A stretch of DNA of 64,000 nucleotides from Notamacropus eugenii (taxonomy: Eukaryota; Chordata; Mammalia; Diprotodontia; Macropodidae), in the NCBI RefSeq assembly GCF_028372415.1, contig NC_092872.1, forward strand, positions 260,053,008 through 260,117,007. The letters are read 5' to 3'. Shown here piece by piece: positions 1 through 10,861 of this stretch. The translations under genes and the position numbers were made by a program. The first letter of the stretch is position 1; each line of letters opens with the position of its first letter. The notes under the pieces were generated by a model that saw only the letters and a list, made by a program, of their open reading frames with translations, had not been told where the DNA came from and made no database searches.

Positions 1-996
1 TTCATTAAGCTCTACTGTGTGGGGGACACAGCAAGTCATGTACTTTGTGATGAGGGATGTGCTAAGTCAGAGCAGATAAGCGTGGGCTCTGTTCTCAGGC
101 CACTCACCACCCACGGACCAGGGGCAGGCCATGGCACATAAGCAGATAACTTGACCTCTCCATACCTCAAGGATATATAATTTCCTTGGTGGGAGTATGA
201 CATCTCAATCTTTCAGAATGACTAGAGCTGGAAAATTCATCATTCCATATCCCGGCCAGTTATGAACCTCCCTGATATAGTTAGGCTGTTCCTTAGGTAA
301 CAGATGCACATAGGTTCATCTTTACTCCCATACTCAAATCTGCCCAGCTGGGTAGAACCTATCAGAATTGGCACTCTGCTGCTTTGGAGACTCCGGGGCA
401 TCATAAGAAAGCATCAGGGTAAGGCTAACTGTAATACACAGTTTCTATTCATGCAAGAAGTATTTATTAAGCACCTACTCCATGCTGAACATCCCCAGAC
501 TTTTCATGTATTCCTCATTGGGCATACTGTTTCACCATCTTGAGCATCTGCCTCTGGATTTGTTGTACAGGGACCAGCCTCGTTACTACTGAAAAGGCTC
601 ATAACCAGGTTGGTCATAGGGGAATGGGATGTGCTTTTTGGCTGCAGTGACTCTCAGAGACCACCTACTCCATTGTAGAGAGGCTGCACTTTGTATCAGT
701 GAAGGGAAAAATTATACCAGTGAAAACATAGAACCTCAAGGTTTTGAAATAAATGTGTTGTACATGTGACAAGTATTGTAGTTGACCACACTGATCCTTG
801 AGTCTCCTGCTTGACTCTATAGTATATAACATATACTATACTATATTGAATCTTATCATACTGAGCTCTAGAACAACCCGCAGATATATTTGAGTATTTT
901 CTTATTAATTAACAAAATTACAACCTCTTTTTCATTAACTTGGTAAAGCTCAGTTTCACTAACTAGTTGAAACCCAGTCAGTTCATTAACTATTAC
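1..996. other. Non-coding, no recognised feature
   Basis: No gene is supported here. The stretch becomes AT-rich after about 780 and has a short TATA-rich patch near 820-850. The only open frames are short and lack splice context or family resemblance. No repeat family was recognised with confidence. Confidence 0.5.
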
Positions 997-1130
997 TTAT
1001 TAAACAAACTGGAGAAATCTCCTTTTCTAATAAAGTTACTCATTTCTCTATATATGTTACATTCCTTAATCTCCTATGATTAAATAGTAAAGTTATTCAA
1101 CGTGTAATTTATTACTAAAGAGATAAACCA
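997..1130 (+). repeat. Direct repeat, copy 1 (AT-rich, family unknown)
   Basis: Aligns in the same orientation with 2271-2425. The shared core includes TCTCCTATGATTAAAT followed by TAAAGTTATTCAA and TGTAATTTATTA. By eye about four bases in five agree, with an extra TA-rich insert in the second copy. The copies start about 1.27 kb apart. They could be the two ends of one older element or two independent insertions; the family was not identified. Confidence 0.6.
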
Positions 1131-1454
1131 TAAAACAAAGATAAATAATTCTAACATTTTGGCTGTGCAAAAGATCACAGCAGGGTCACCTCAAACCCTT
1201 GCTATAAGAGCTGACTTTCACTTCTGCAAAATTAGTTCTACCATTCAGTTCGTTTAAAACAGTTTCCTCTATATTTCTCCTCATAGAAGAGTTGAATTCA
1301 GTCTCCTAAAAGTATTTCAGTCTTTTTTATTTGCCCTCTCTTCAACCAAGCCAAGCAACGATCTTTCCAAAATATACAGTAAAAATGCCAGTTCCTTACA
1401 CATTCTTCGTAAAATTCTCATGATGATTTTTAATCATAAAATAATAATTAAGAC

Positions 1455-1915
1455 CATTCAAATAATCAAGAAGTGTGTATTAAGAGCCTAATATGTGATA
1501 GGCATGTGGATACAAGTACAAAGAAGAAAAATCTCTACTTGAAATGAACTTACACTCTAATGGTAGAAAGTCACAGGACCTGGATAAGCAGAAAAGTTAT
1601 ATGGTTATTTGGCATGGGTGGATAGGCTGGATTGAAGAGACCTAAGGATGGGATACGGCTATGATAATCGAGGCTAGTGGTGCCAATGGATCTGAGCTAT
1701 GGTGGTAGATGGGAACAGAGAGGAGTCAGATGCTAGAAACTGACAATATGGGTGAGAAGAGTAAGGTGTCCAGGACCCTGGAGAGATTATGAACTGACAG
1801 CACTGCAACAATGGTAGTGTCTTTGACAGAAAGGACATTTGGAAGATGAAGGTTTAGGGGGAAAAGAGGATGAATTCAGTTTTAGACATGTTGAGTTAAA
1901 GATATCTCTGGGACA
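1455..1915 (+). repeat. Ancient interspersed repeat, family A fragment
   Basis: Reads like the family A pattern found elsewhere in this window: a lead-in resembling 'growing list of size classes, packed and counted' sequence (AGTGTGTATTAAGAGCCTA, then GAACTTACACTCTAATGG), and later a block around TTTTAGACATGTTGAGTT and GACACCTAGC. The same blocks occur in order near 7094, 16080, 31850, 44590 and 44920. The family name is not known to me. Confidence 0.4.
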
Positions 1916-2270
1916 CCTAGCTTGCAATGTCTAACAGGTTCTGAGAAGCTAGAAGTCTCTCCTTACCTCTGTCCCGGTCTTCTCCGTTGACCCCTCATAG
2001 ATCAAAAGTTTAATTCACACAATGTCCTTGATTCTAGAGAGACAAAAACCTCATAGAATGACAGTTACAAATGTAACTTCAGACTACCTTCCCCCCACTA
2101 CACACCTGATTCTTAAAGTCAAAGCACCTGTAGTCTCTAGGAGGCCATAGAGAATCAAGGGTCTAACAGGTAAATTTTAAACTGTTAAAGTGAAGAGAAA
2201 TCTTCTGCCATTATTAGGAGGGTTTAAAGTGACTCTACTGTGATCTTTTTTTAAACTACTAAGGCAACGG

Positions 2271-2425
2271 TTATTGAATAAATTGAAGAAATGTCATTTT
2301 CTGATATAGTTACTCTTCTCTCTCTCTATATATATACGTATATATGTATATATTAAGTCCGCTAGTCTCCTATGATTAAATATTAAAGTTATTCAATATG
2401 TAATTTATTAATAAAGAAATCAACC
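2271..2425 (+). repeat. Direct repeat, copy 2
   Basis: Second member of the pair with 997-1130. It carries an added alternating pyrimidine and TA-rich tract (about 2313-2355) including TATACGTATA, so it is longer than the first copy. Confidence 0.6.
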
Positions 2426-2754
2426 AAGACTTTTGGGATACCTTGTTGAGGGAGGGAGGGAGGGGAGAAGGGTAATGGGTCAAGAAAAAGGTAACGCATT
2501 AAGAGCTAGTCTCGAGTCAGGAATCCTGCCTGAGACGCACACTGGCTGCGTTACCTGAGAGAACATTTTAACTTCTCTCTAAATGACCCAGAGACAAAGC
2601 TCCGTACCCTGGCAAAAACTATAAATTATCAGTAGTTGTAGATCTCTAATTTGCTAAGGTAAAGTGCACTCCCTGAATGGACTGGATGAAATTTAAAGTC
2701 CACTTCCCTTAAGTCTGAAGGAGAGTCCTCATTATAACACCTCCACAAAGTAGG

Positions 2755-2900
2755 AGGCAGTATGGCCAGTGGTAAGAATATTAAGTGTTGAGTCAGAAGA
2801 CCTGGGTTCAAATTTTGCCTCTCTGACGTCAACCACTGAAGTCATTATGGTTACATCATTCCATTTCTCTAAACCTCAGTCCACCTCCATCCCACCCCCT
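2755..2900 (+). repeat. MIR-like CORE-SINE
   Basis: Shows the tRNA-derived SINE signature: GAGTCAGAAGACCTGGGTTC followed by a B-box-like GGTTCAAATTTTGCCTC and the splice-like TTTCTCTAAACCTCAG block. The order matches the plus-strand MIR/THER 5' half. Confidence 0.6.
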
Positions 2901-2904
2901 GGAA

Positions 2905-3560
2905 AAAAACAACCTTCTTTATCTAATCTTAGCTTTAAGTCCCCAAGTGAAAGGAGTTTCTTGGAGAGAGCAGATTCTACTTTTAAAAGGCTCTATTTGT
3001 TAGAAAGTCTTCCCTCATATTTGGCCAAAATGTCCCTCCCTGGAGCCAAGCAGGACAAATGCCACCTCTCTTTCATGGGACAGTCTCTTCCATTGCCTCA
3101 CGACTGCTATGGGTCATGCAAGTCTTCTTCAGGTTAAACATATTGCGGGCTGGAAGGGACCTCAGATGCCATCTGATTCAACCTTGTAACTTGATAGATC
3201 AGGACTCAGACTTCTAGAGGAACAATGACTTGTCCAAGATCACATGGGTGGTAAGCAATGGAGCAAATACTGGGTTTTGGTTATATGAATTCTCTGTGAG
3301 AGCTTCTTCAATTAAAACCAAAATAACTATTCTGCAACTCCAGTTCCTTTAAATAGATGGTCACTCAGCATGGGCTCTTGGCAACTTTAGTTGCCTTCCT
3401 CTGGACATACTGCCTGATTTGTCAGTGTCCTAAAAGATGGTACCCAGAAATGAACCGTGTACTGCACATGGGGGTCGACCAGGCAGAAAACAGTTGGAAC
3501 CCCCTTCACACATCCAACCTGTTGCCTGAATCCTATCAATCAAACCTGGCCAGTCTCTTT
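2905..3560 (-). repeat. L3/CR1-like LINE fragments, interrupted by a MIR
   Basis: Two blocks resemble the reverse complement of amniote CR1/L3 LINE sequence: 2905-3140 (GAGCCAAGCAGGACAAATGC, then TCTTCTTCAGGTTAAACAT) and 3365-3530 (GTTGCCTTCCTCTGGACA, then GGTACCCAGAAATGAAC). They are in the order expected for one copy, with a MIR-like SINE (about 3146-3275) between. Heavily decayed; no open reverse transcriptase remains. Confidence 0.6.
3146..3275 (-). repeat. MIR-like SINE inside the L3/CR1 fragment
   Basis: Contains GGCTGGAAGGGACCTCAGA, then AATGACTTGTCCAAGATCAC and GTGGTAAGCAATGGAGC, the usual minus-strand MIR-like order. Its position between two collinear L3/CR1 blocks suggests it inserted there. 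Confidence 0.5.
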
Positions 3561-3599
3561 CATCTAATGGGACTCACATGGCAACAGCATGTTAAGACA

Positions 3600-3960
3600 G
3601 CATCAGGAACACCTGAGCTCACATCCCACTCTTGACACTTACTATCTGTGTGATGCTTGGCATCCTCAGTTTTCCCATCTGTAAAATGGGCACATTAGCA
3701 CCATCTGCGGTCTCTACTTTGCAGAGTTGTTGCAAGAGAGAAAAGACAGAATGTATCTACAGAAAGCATTTTGCAGGTTTTAAAGTGCCCGATGACTATT
3801 AACTCATCGGATCCCACATTTCTAGATGGAAAAGATCTTGGAGGCCCTCTAGTCCCCCTCATTTTAATGATAAAGAAACTGAGGTCCAAGGTCACATAGG
3901 TCATAAGTGTCAGAAGTGGGATTCGCACTCAGGTCCTCTAACCTCAAAGGCAGCTTCCTA
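3600..3960. repeat. Two adjacent MIR/THER-like SINE pieces
   Basis: About 3600-3795 is plus-strand THER-like (GACACTTACTATCTGTGTGA, CCATCTGTAAAATGGGCA, AGAGTTGTTGCAAGAG). About 3825-3960 is minus-strand MIR-like (GATAAAGAAACTGAGGTCCA, AGGTCACATAGGTCATAAG, GATTCGCACTCAGGTCCTC). Confidence 0.55.
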
Positions 3961-3964
3961 ATTG

Positions 3965-4925
3965 TCCTCCTCTTCCCTCTCCAAGGGGGTTGGGCCTGCC
4001 TCCAGTGTTCTTTGGTTTCCATAGCATCAGAAGATGAGGCCTGGGACAAAGCCACAGCTTAACCAATGTCTGTTGAACTGAAGCTTCCCAGGGGTATATG
4101 TATGTGGTTTTAGCTTTTTTTTTTTTGGTCTAAAATAAAACCAGTTGGTGAGTCTTCTGTGGTTTCCAAGGATGAGAAAGGTAACAGTGCAATGAAGTGA
4201 AAGGTGGCAGATGCTTCCTTGTCATTTATACACTGATGGGTGCCTCAGCCGGGCCCCCCACCCTGCAATCTCCAAGGCTCCCTCAGAAACTTGAGCAAGG
4301 AGCCCACAGCCCAAATTCAGTTGGGAAGATTAGGAAAGAGGATTGTGCAAAAGCAGCCCTGGAAGGAAAACCAGAATGGGCCAGTTTGTGGATAGCTCCA
4401 ACGAGAGCCCCTCAACGTGCTGAGGCTTGTTCCACTGGAGATGGGGAGGGGATTGGCCCCTGGCTGTCCCTTCCCCAGGCCAGATGGTACATCCAGCCCA
4501 GTGGTAAGGCACCAGGAGCAAGGGTCCCACCAATCCAGCCAGAGTGACTTTATACTGGAACTTGATGGGGCTGATGCTATGTAGGAATTGAGGTAACCTA
4601 TGAGCCTAATCGCACACACCGCTCCTCAGGGACTCAGGTAGTAGAGATTATGCTCTGAGGGGCTGGTCTTGCTATGTCTTTAAATAAACATCCCTCTGCA
4701 AAAGTGAATCTGATGTTAAATGGCTAATGGAACTGCACTTAGTCACCAGCCTCCAAAAGGGGTGAGGTGGGGCGATACTGTTATTGGAGTTTCAAGCCAA
4801 TAGCAGAGGAAAGAGAGACCTCCCAACACTTTCAGGGCATCAGAGAACCAGAATCAGAGAGGGTAAAAACAGGATGAGCTTGGCCCTGAGAGGGGGATCA
4901 GAGCAACCTTGGTACACGGGGCACA
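3965..4925. other. Relatively repeat-poor non-coding stretch
   Basis: No gene or clear repeat is recognised. There is a T run near 4118-4128 and a moderately GC-rich part at 4230-4560 with overlapping open frames of up to about 115 codons on both strands. These have no splice sites of note and no family resemblance. Confidence 0.4.
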
Positions 4926-4929
4926 TCGC

Positions 4930-5090
4930 ATCAACTCTCTGGGCCTCAACGTCCTCATGTGCAAAATGGAGATGACAATTGCACTGACAGGGTCAGTGGA
5001 AGGATTCAGTGGGAGAATGTATACCAAGTGCTTTGCAAACCTTATATAATATGATATCTAAATTCTACATTGTTATTACTATTAAAGTAG
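4930..5090 (+). repeat. THER/MIR-like SINE 3' part
   Basis: Carries TCCTCATGTGCAAAATGGAG and the 3' block CCAAGTGCTTTGCAAACCTT ending in TTATTACTATTA, typical of the CORE-SINE 3' half on the plus strand. Confidence 0.5.
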
Positions 5091-5292
5091 AGAAAGGACT
5101 GTGGGGAAAGGGGAAAGAAAGAGAAAGAAGGCAGAAGGAGGTCACCACTCAAATTGGCTGAGATTGGGAACTGTCCAGAAAGTGGGCTTAATGTAGCCCA
5201 GATGACAAACTGGAGAAGGGGCTTAATTAAAGACAAAGAATTCCTTGTGGAAAAAAAATCAATGGGAAACCTGACCATCTGCCTTAAACTTA

Positions 5293-5391
5293 GGGGAGGG
5301 AAGGAAGAAAAAGAAAGGAAAGAAGGAAGGAAAGGAGAGAGGGAAGAAAGGAGAGAGGGAAGGAATGAAAGGAAGAAAAGAGGGAGGAAAC
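5293..5391 (+). repeat. Purine-rich low-complexity tract
   Basis: Almost unbroken A/G sequence (GGAA, GAAA and GAGA units) on the plus strand. Open frames across it read as Lys/Glu/Arg repeats and are not genes. Confidence 0.9.
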
Positions 5392-5480
5392 AAGTCTTTA
5401 TTAAGCCCTTGCTTTGTGCTAAGTGTGGGGGATAAAATATAAACAGTCAGTCCCTGCCCTGGAGAATCTCAGCTCTTTGC
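5392..5480 (+). repeat. Family A repeat, start block
   Basis: TCTTTATTAAGCCCTTGC, GTGCTAAGTGTGGGGGATA and AGTCCCTGCCCTGGAGAAT are the opening block shared with the other family A copies in this window. Confidence 0.45.
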
Positions 5481-5502
5481 TTTATCTCTCTCACATAATG
5501 TG

Positions 5503-5815
5503 GGACAGCTAGGTGGTACAGTGGATAGAGCACCAGTGCAGGAGTCAGGAGGACCTGAGTTCAAATCTCACCTCAGACACTTGACACTCACTAGCTGTAT
5601 GACCTTGGGCAAGTCACTTAACCCCAAATGGCTCATTCTGGGTAATCTCCAATCATCCTGATGAATATCTGGTCACTGGATTCAGATGGCTCTGGAGGAG
5701 AAGTGAAGCTGGTGACCTGTACAGCCCTCCCTCACTCAAAACAAAGTCAAGTGCAAGTCATGTCATTATTTCTCTGATGGCATGGTCTTCTTTGGCAATG
5801 AAGGACGAACACACA
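5503..5815 (+). repeat. tRNA-derived SINE with long 3' module
   Basis: The 5' part (GACAGCTAGGTGGTACAGTG, GGAGTCAGGAGGACCTGAG, GACCTTGGGCAAGTCACTTA) is the marsupial MAR1/WALLSI-type head with A and B boxes. The 3' part from about 5625 (GATGAATATCTGGTCACTGG, GGCTCTGGAGGAGAAGTGA, ATGGCATGGTCTTCTTTGGC) is a separate module. That module recurs in reverse orientation at about 14697-14880. Family name not certain. Confidence 0.75.
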
Positions 5816-5869
5816 CTCATCATGTATTTGTTATTGTAAACAGAAATGTTATCTACTAATAAAACTGAA

Positions 5870-5995
5870 GTCTAATAGACTGTGAGTACCCCAGGAGCAG
5901 GAAGTGTTTTGAGGGTTTTTTTGTCTTTGTACCCCCAGCCAGGTAACAGTGTCCAGCACATAGTAGGCTATTAAAAAAATGCTTGTTGACTGATC
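5870..5995 (+). repeat. L2-like LINE 3' tail
   Basis: AGACTGTGAGTACCCCAGGA, then TTGTACCCCCAGCCAGG, GTCCAGCACATAGTAGGC and TGCTTGTTGACTGA: the standard L2-type 3' terminal sequence on the plus strand. Confidence 0.6.
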
Positions 5996-6519
5996 TCTTG
6001 GAGGATCTATGACTTTATCCCTGTGGCTGCTGCTCCCACCGGTTCTGTGTTGCTATGGCCAAAACAGTCGCCCCAACACTTGGGGCCCAGTGTCTGGGGA
6101 TGAGCCTCTCTGGTCCTGAGACAATTATCACTCTTGCGGCAATAACCAGGCCAGGGTGACCAGAGCTTTTCCCCAGGGCACCAAATGGAGAGGTCACCAG
6201 GAGCCCTATATGTTCTCAGGGAGGTGTCTAACTGCCAAGAATGATGAGTAAAATAGGGCTCAGATGCATTCCAGGTGATCTCCTCCCTGACCCTGATGCC
6301 AATCCCAGAGGGAACTTCAGGCTACTGACTCCAGACGTGACTTGGCTTCTCAGGGCTCTGCTTGTTCCTAGGCCCACTATAGGATGACAAATTCAGAGCC
6401 AGAAGGGCCCCCAGAGGCCATCAGGCCCAGGGCTCTGGTTTTGCCTAGGAGGAAGCAGATATTACTTGGGGATGGAGAGTTTAGAGCAAGCAGAGGCCTC
6501 AGAGACAATGAGCAGAGTA

Positions 6520-6740
6520 AGAGTTCAGGTTTACAAAGCTCTTTACAGAGAGTATCTCATTTCATTCTCCCAATAACCCTGGGAGGTGGGTGCTGTTGTC
6601 ATCACCATCTTACAGATGAGGAAATTAAGGCCCAAGTCAGCCCAGCAATTTGCCCAAAGTCACACAGTAGTAAGCTTGGTAAGCAGGATTTGAACCCTGG
6701 TCAACTGAGCATACCCCATTGGACTCAAGCTCTTTCCTAA
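6520..6740 (-). repeat. MIR/THER-like SINE, minus strand
   Basis: TTTACAAAGCTCTTTACAGA, CAATAACCCTGGGAGGTGGG, TTACAGATGAGGAAATTAAG and GTCACACAGTAGTAAGC follow in the order of a reverse-strand MIR. Confidence 0.7.
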
Positions 6741-7066
6741 CTTGGACAAAGCCATTGAAACTTGGGTTCTTGGCCTTCAGGAAGGCAGGATCACCTCCAT
6801 CAGAGAAGATCGTGAGGGTCAACACCCAAAACAGAGTAGCAATGATCACCCCAGCCAGTGCCCCCACCGCAGCCTTCAGAAGGGCAAGCTGATGGATAGT
6901 AACTAGGATCACTGGTGGCTGAAAACATTCCATGGGAGACCCTTTTTTCTTCTAGTCTGACCCCCAGGGGAGTCTCATTATCATAGGCCTCTACCTCCAT
7001 CAGCTCACAGCCCTCTTTGGGAGTCTGGACACATCAAGAGCCTGCATCAGCTGCGTTGGTACCTGT
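6720..7066 (-). other. Unassigned open stretch with a possible membrane segment
   Basis: On the minus strand two overlapping frames are open. One (6800-7000) begins MEVEAYDNETPLGVRLEEK. The other (6637-6933) has a hydrophobic stretch of about 25 residues (LALLKAAVGALAGVII... to LTLTIF) flanked by polar residues. A possible acceptor (TTTCACAG) lies near 7066. I do not recognise a family. Part of the second frame runs into the adjoining MIR, which argues for chance or for a decayed exon. Confidence 0.15.
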
Positions 7067-7093
7067 GAAACCGCCTCAGGGCAGAGACATTCC

Positions 7094-7540
7094 ATCCAAA
7101 GGCATTTATTAGTCATTTACTATGGTCTGGGCTCAGTGATAGGGGCTCTGGGTACAAAGAAAGGCAAAAAACAGTCCCTGCCCTCAAGGAGCTCCCAGTC
7201 TAAGGGAAGGTAGAGTATAAATCACTAGATCCATTCAAGGTATCAGCAGAGTAGACAGAAAGGAGTCTCAGAGGAGAAACCACTAGCAAGAGCCATGAGA
7301 GAAGTAGGGGGCAAGAAAAGACCCTGAAGAAGGTGGGGTTTGAGCCCAGAATTGAAAGAAACCAGGAGGCAGAAGTGAGGAGGGACAGCATTCCAGGCAG
7401 GCAGGATAGCCAGGATAAAGGCCTAGAGGTAGGAGATGGAACTTGAGGTGTAAGGAATGACAAAATTGCAGAGAAGGAATGGAGTAGAAGATTGGAAATA
7501 GAGGAAGGGGTCAGCTTAGGAAGAGTTTTGAAGGTCAAAA
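7094..7540 (+). repeat. Ancient interspersed repeat, family A, long copy
   Basis: One of the longest copies: GGCATTTATTAGTCATTTAC, ACAGTCCCTGCCCTCAAGGA, GAAACCAGGAGGCAGAAGTG, GCATTCCAGGCAGGCAGGAT and AGAGTTTTGAAGGTCAAA occur in order. The same order of blocks is seen in the other copies. Confidence 0.6.
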
Positions 7541-7544
7541 CTAA

Positions 7545-7885
7545 GGAACCCTGGGTTGGCAGCCTGGGGACCTGGGTTCAAAGCTGAGCTTTGCATTTAG
7601 TGCTGTGTGTTCTTGGTGACAGGTCCTCTCTCCTCTTCAGCTGAATGAATCAACGGGACTAGATGATTTCTACAGACCCATCCAGTGTGGAGGGCTGGTC
7701 TTAAGCAAAATAAAGGGAGAAAAATCTGTCTGTTCCCCCTGCTCTGGGCATCACAACTCAGGAACTGGAAAGGGCCTTAGAAGTCATCCAGTACAAATGT
7801 CTTATGTTATAGATGAGGAAAGCAAGGCCCAGGGGAAATAGTATGTCCAAGGCCACAGCGACAATAAGTAATGATTGGATTTTAA
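7545..7885. repeat. Two MIR-like SINE remnants
   Basis: 7545-7690 is plus strand (GGGGACCTGGGTTCAAAGC, GGACTAGATGATTTCTACAG). 7750-7885 is minus strand (AACTGGAAAGGGCCTTAGAA, ATAGATGAGGAAAGCAAGG, GTCCAAGGCCACAGCGACA). Confidence 0.5.
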
Positions 7886-7889
7886 TTAA

Positions 7890-9265
7890 ACTCCAGGGTG
7901 CCTTCCATCATATCATATCTCCTTCATGCAACATAAGCTTGCGTTAGCTATCCAAGAAATTTAGTTCTACAGAGGACTTCTAGGCAGAGGTGGGGGCCTA
8001 TGGATATGGAATACTGCACACATTGTCAGACTTGTGTAAGATAGGTATGTCCACATGGGTTGTCTAAATGTAAAGATGAGGTTCATGGGTGGTATAGATA
8101 GATGGGATCTGAGACCTGGGCCATCCCAGCAGAGAAGAGGAAAGACAAGATCCAATCTGCAAACCCGGCATGATGGCTAGCAGAGAGGGACAGACAAGCC
8201 ATTGCTGAATTAGGACAGTCTTTTCTCCACTGTCAGGCTAGAAGACACCTACCTGTCACTCCTCCAGTATCTCTGATCTAGAGGCACAAGTCTGAACTCA
8301 GAGGCAAAGCGGCCACCCTGGTCACTCTTAAGAGGAGGGCAGCCCTTAGTCTATGCTTGTCAGCTTAGCTCCTTTCCCACCAAACACTGGTTACACCACA
8401 GACCAACACAAATAACAAATAGCGAGTGAACAAATTTATCCAAGCGAAGCAACAACAGAAATCAGGGAAGTTACATACAGGGAAGTTAGATTATACAAAA
8501 GCCACCTGAGCATCTATGAGCTTTCAAGCTGGCAAAGGTCTCACGCAGGCGAGGGTCATTCTACCAGGCTCTAGAATTTCAAGGAAATTCAGACATGATG
8601 AGTCTGTTTCCTCAGGCATTTCTTTGAATTCCTAGCACTGTGCTGGGCACACTGTGGGCCTGAAATAAATTGAGCAGGGAATCTGTCTTCCATATTAGCT
8701 GTCCAACGTCTCTACTTTTTGCACTTGCCTCTGGAATGGGAAGGAAGGGAAAAATTCAACCCATGTCAAATTCATATCCTAGCGCTGACTTGGAGTCAGA
8801 GACACTTGAGCTCAAATCCAGTCTCAGACACTCACTTGCAGTGCGACTCTGGACAATGAGTGAATGAATTGTAAAAAAGCCCCAGAGTCACACAGCCAGT
8901 GTAGATCACAGACAGTGTAGATCTCAGGTGTTCCTGACTCCACTTCATGTTATCACCGCTGTGTGACTTGTGAATTTTAGCAAAGACTGGCAGAGACCTT
9001 GGGAGGAACATCAACAGCATTTACTGCTCGTTGTGGGTTGTTGTTTTTTTCCTGTAAAATTGCTTAATTTCACAATAGAAGAAAAGAGGAAAAAAGCTCA
9101 GCCAAGGGTGTCTTAGACAATTGAGGCCGCTGGGCATGGGGGTTGATGATGACTCCCTATTCTTTGCCATCTTTCATAGATTTGGCATGGAAGGGACCTT
9201 TGAGATTCTCTGCTCATAAATCTGGAGGCAGAAGAGGCTCTTAGAGAACCAGGCTGCAGGGGCAC
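7890..9265. other. Mostly unassigned non-coding DNA
   Basis: No gene is supported. A plus-strand SINE fragment lies at about 8775-8860 (GACTTGGAGTCAGAGACACT, TCAAATCCAGTCTCAGACAC) and a T run near 9045. The rest shows no recognised repeat or exon. Confidence 0.4.
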
Positions 9266-9269
9266 CAGA

Positions 9270-9600
9270 CCTGTCTTTTTTCTTTGTATCTCCAGCACTT
9301 GACACGCAAGAAACACTTAATACAGGCTTTTCCCCCCATTCATTCATCTACTTCAACCCCCTTTTTTTTGCAGGCAGCCTTTCCCAACCCGCTTAATTCT
9401 GGTACCTTCATTCTGTTGACTATTTTTTATTTTTATTGTATATAGCTTGTTTGTACATAATTGTCTACATGCTGTTTCCCCAATACACTGTGAGCTCCTC
9501 AAGAGAAGAAACTGGTTTTTTGCCTTAATTTGTATCATCGGTGGTTGGCACAGTGACTGGCACACAAGAGGTGTTTAATAAATGTTTGTGGACTGCCACA
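9270..9600 (+). repeat. L2-like LINE 3' ends
   Basis: ACTGTGAGCTCCTCAAGAGA, then GGTTGGCACAGTGACTGGCA and GTGTTTAATAAATGTTTGTGG form a complete L2-type 3' terminal block at about 9485-9590. A shorter similar block is at 9285-9325. Confidence 0.6.
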
Positions 9601-9679
9601 AAGTCTTACAGGCAGAGAGGAGGAGAAGTGGAATCCAAACATAGGTTCTCTGCCTCCAGATCCAGGGTATATCCAACTC

Positions 9680-9830
9680 ACTTCTACTCACTCCATGATA
9701 ATCTAACTCCCTCCAGAAGGAACTGAGACTCAGGAAGAAGATATGATTTATCCAAGGTCATACAGCAAGTCAGTGGCAGAACTGAGAGCCCATCCTGGGT
9801 CTCCTGACCCTTAGTCCAATGGGGTCCTCA
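9680..9830 (-). repeat. MIR-like SINE, minus strand
   Basis: AACTGAGACTCAGGAAGAAG, TATCCAAGGTCATACAGCA and GTCAGTGGCAGAACTGAGAG are the reverse-strand MIR internal blocks. Confidence 0.5.
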
Positions 9831-10154
9831 ACATCCAAGTATTGAGATGACAAAATACTGGACTGGGACCCTCCTGAGAGTTTAGCCTTCAAAGGATCTT
9901 CCATTCACTGGTGGTCCAGATCCATTCTCGGAAGAGTAAAGAGAAGGGTGTCGCACTATTGCACATGGATCCCATCACAGGGTGAGAAAAGAGTATGTGA
10001 CCTGCCATATTTTGTCTGTATCTCAAGGCAAACCACCTTTGAGCAGCTATCAGCTGGGTAACCTTCTAGGTAAGTCATTTAACTCCTCTCAATCTTGACT
10101 CAGTTTCCCTATCTGTGAAATGAGTCTCCTTCTTATAGCTCAGCAAGTAAATAG

Positions 10155-10385
10155 ACCTGTGTATTTAGTGCCAGGAAGACTTGGTCTGAGATCCTGTCTG
10201 AGACATTTACTACCTGTGTGACCCCCGACGGTCACTTCATTTGCTTCAGACTTAGTTTCCTGTAAAATGGAAATATAAATAGCACTCTACCTTACAGGTG
10301 TGGTGAGAACAAATGAAGTAAGAATTTTGCACACCTTAAAGCACTAAGTAAGTTCTCTTATTTGGCTGTTATTGTTATTAGAAAT
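10155..10385 (+). repeat. THER1/MIR-like SINE, nearly full length
   Basis: GGTCTGAGATCCTGTCTGAG, TTACTACCTGTGTGACC, TGTAAAATGGAAATATAA, GGTGTGGTGAGAACAAATGA and GTAAGTTCTCTTATT run in the canonical order and end in a TTATTGTTATTA tail. Confidence 0.7.
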
Positions 10386-10740
10386 ACCACTCCCTAGTCT
10401 CTAGAAGCCCCTCCCAGCTTACCTGTGGTCGGCTCTTGTCAGGGCTCCATAGCTAACCCAAAGTGTCCTCATCCGATGGATCCTTGGGGCTTGGGGTTTT
10501 CAGGCTGGGTTTCCACTTGACACCCTTCTGACCTTGAAGTTTGAGGCTCTCTTGGGCACACAAGCCAGGGCTGCTTGGAAGCCAGTCAGCTGACACCCCA
10601 AGATGTAGGGAACCAGCTGGCCTTCTCCAATTCCATCCTGCCCCAGAAAAGGTAGCTGCCAAGGCCTGAGATTGTGATACAGCTACAGGTGCCCAGCCTG
10701 CCCTTACGGCCACCTGTGGTGGCCAGGGAATGAGGTCAGA
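10386..10740. other. GC-richer unassigned stretch with a good splice-donor match
   Basis: On the minus strand a CACAG|GTAAGC donor consensus occurs at about 10418-10428, preceded by an 86-codon open frame (10453-10713) that stops before the donor. No family is recognised. It could be a non-coding exon or chance. Confidence 0.15.
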
Positions 10741-10861
10741 GAGAGGAGGGGACAGGATTTCAAGCTGCTCTTTCTTTCTAACTCCCTGGCTGTGTGACCT
10801 TGGACGAGTGGCTTCCCCTCTCTGGCCCTATATCAAAGGAGAAGATTAGGGTAGGGTAGGA

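Noticed and set aside
5503-5620. tRNA gene suggested by A and B box-like sequences in this and other SINEs
   Set aside because: They sit in dispersed SINE heads without a tRNA cloverleaf or 3' terminator.
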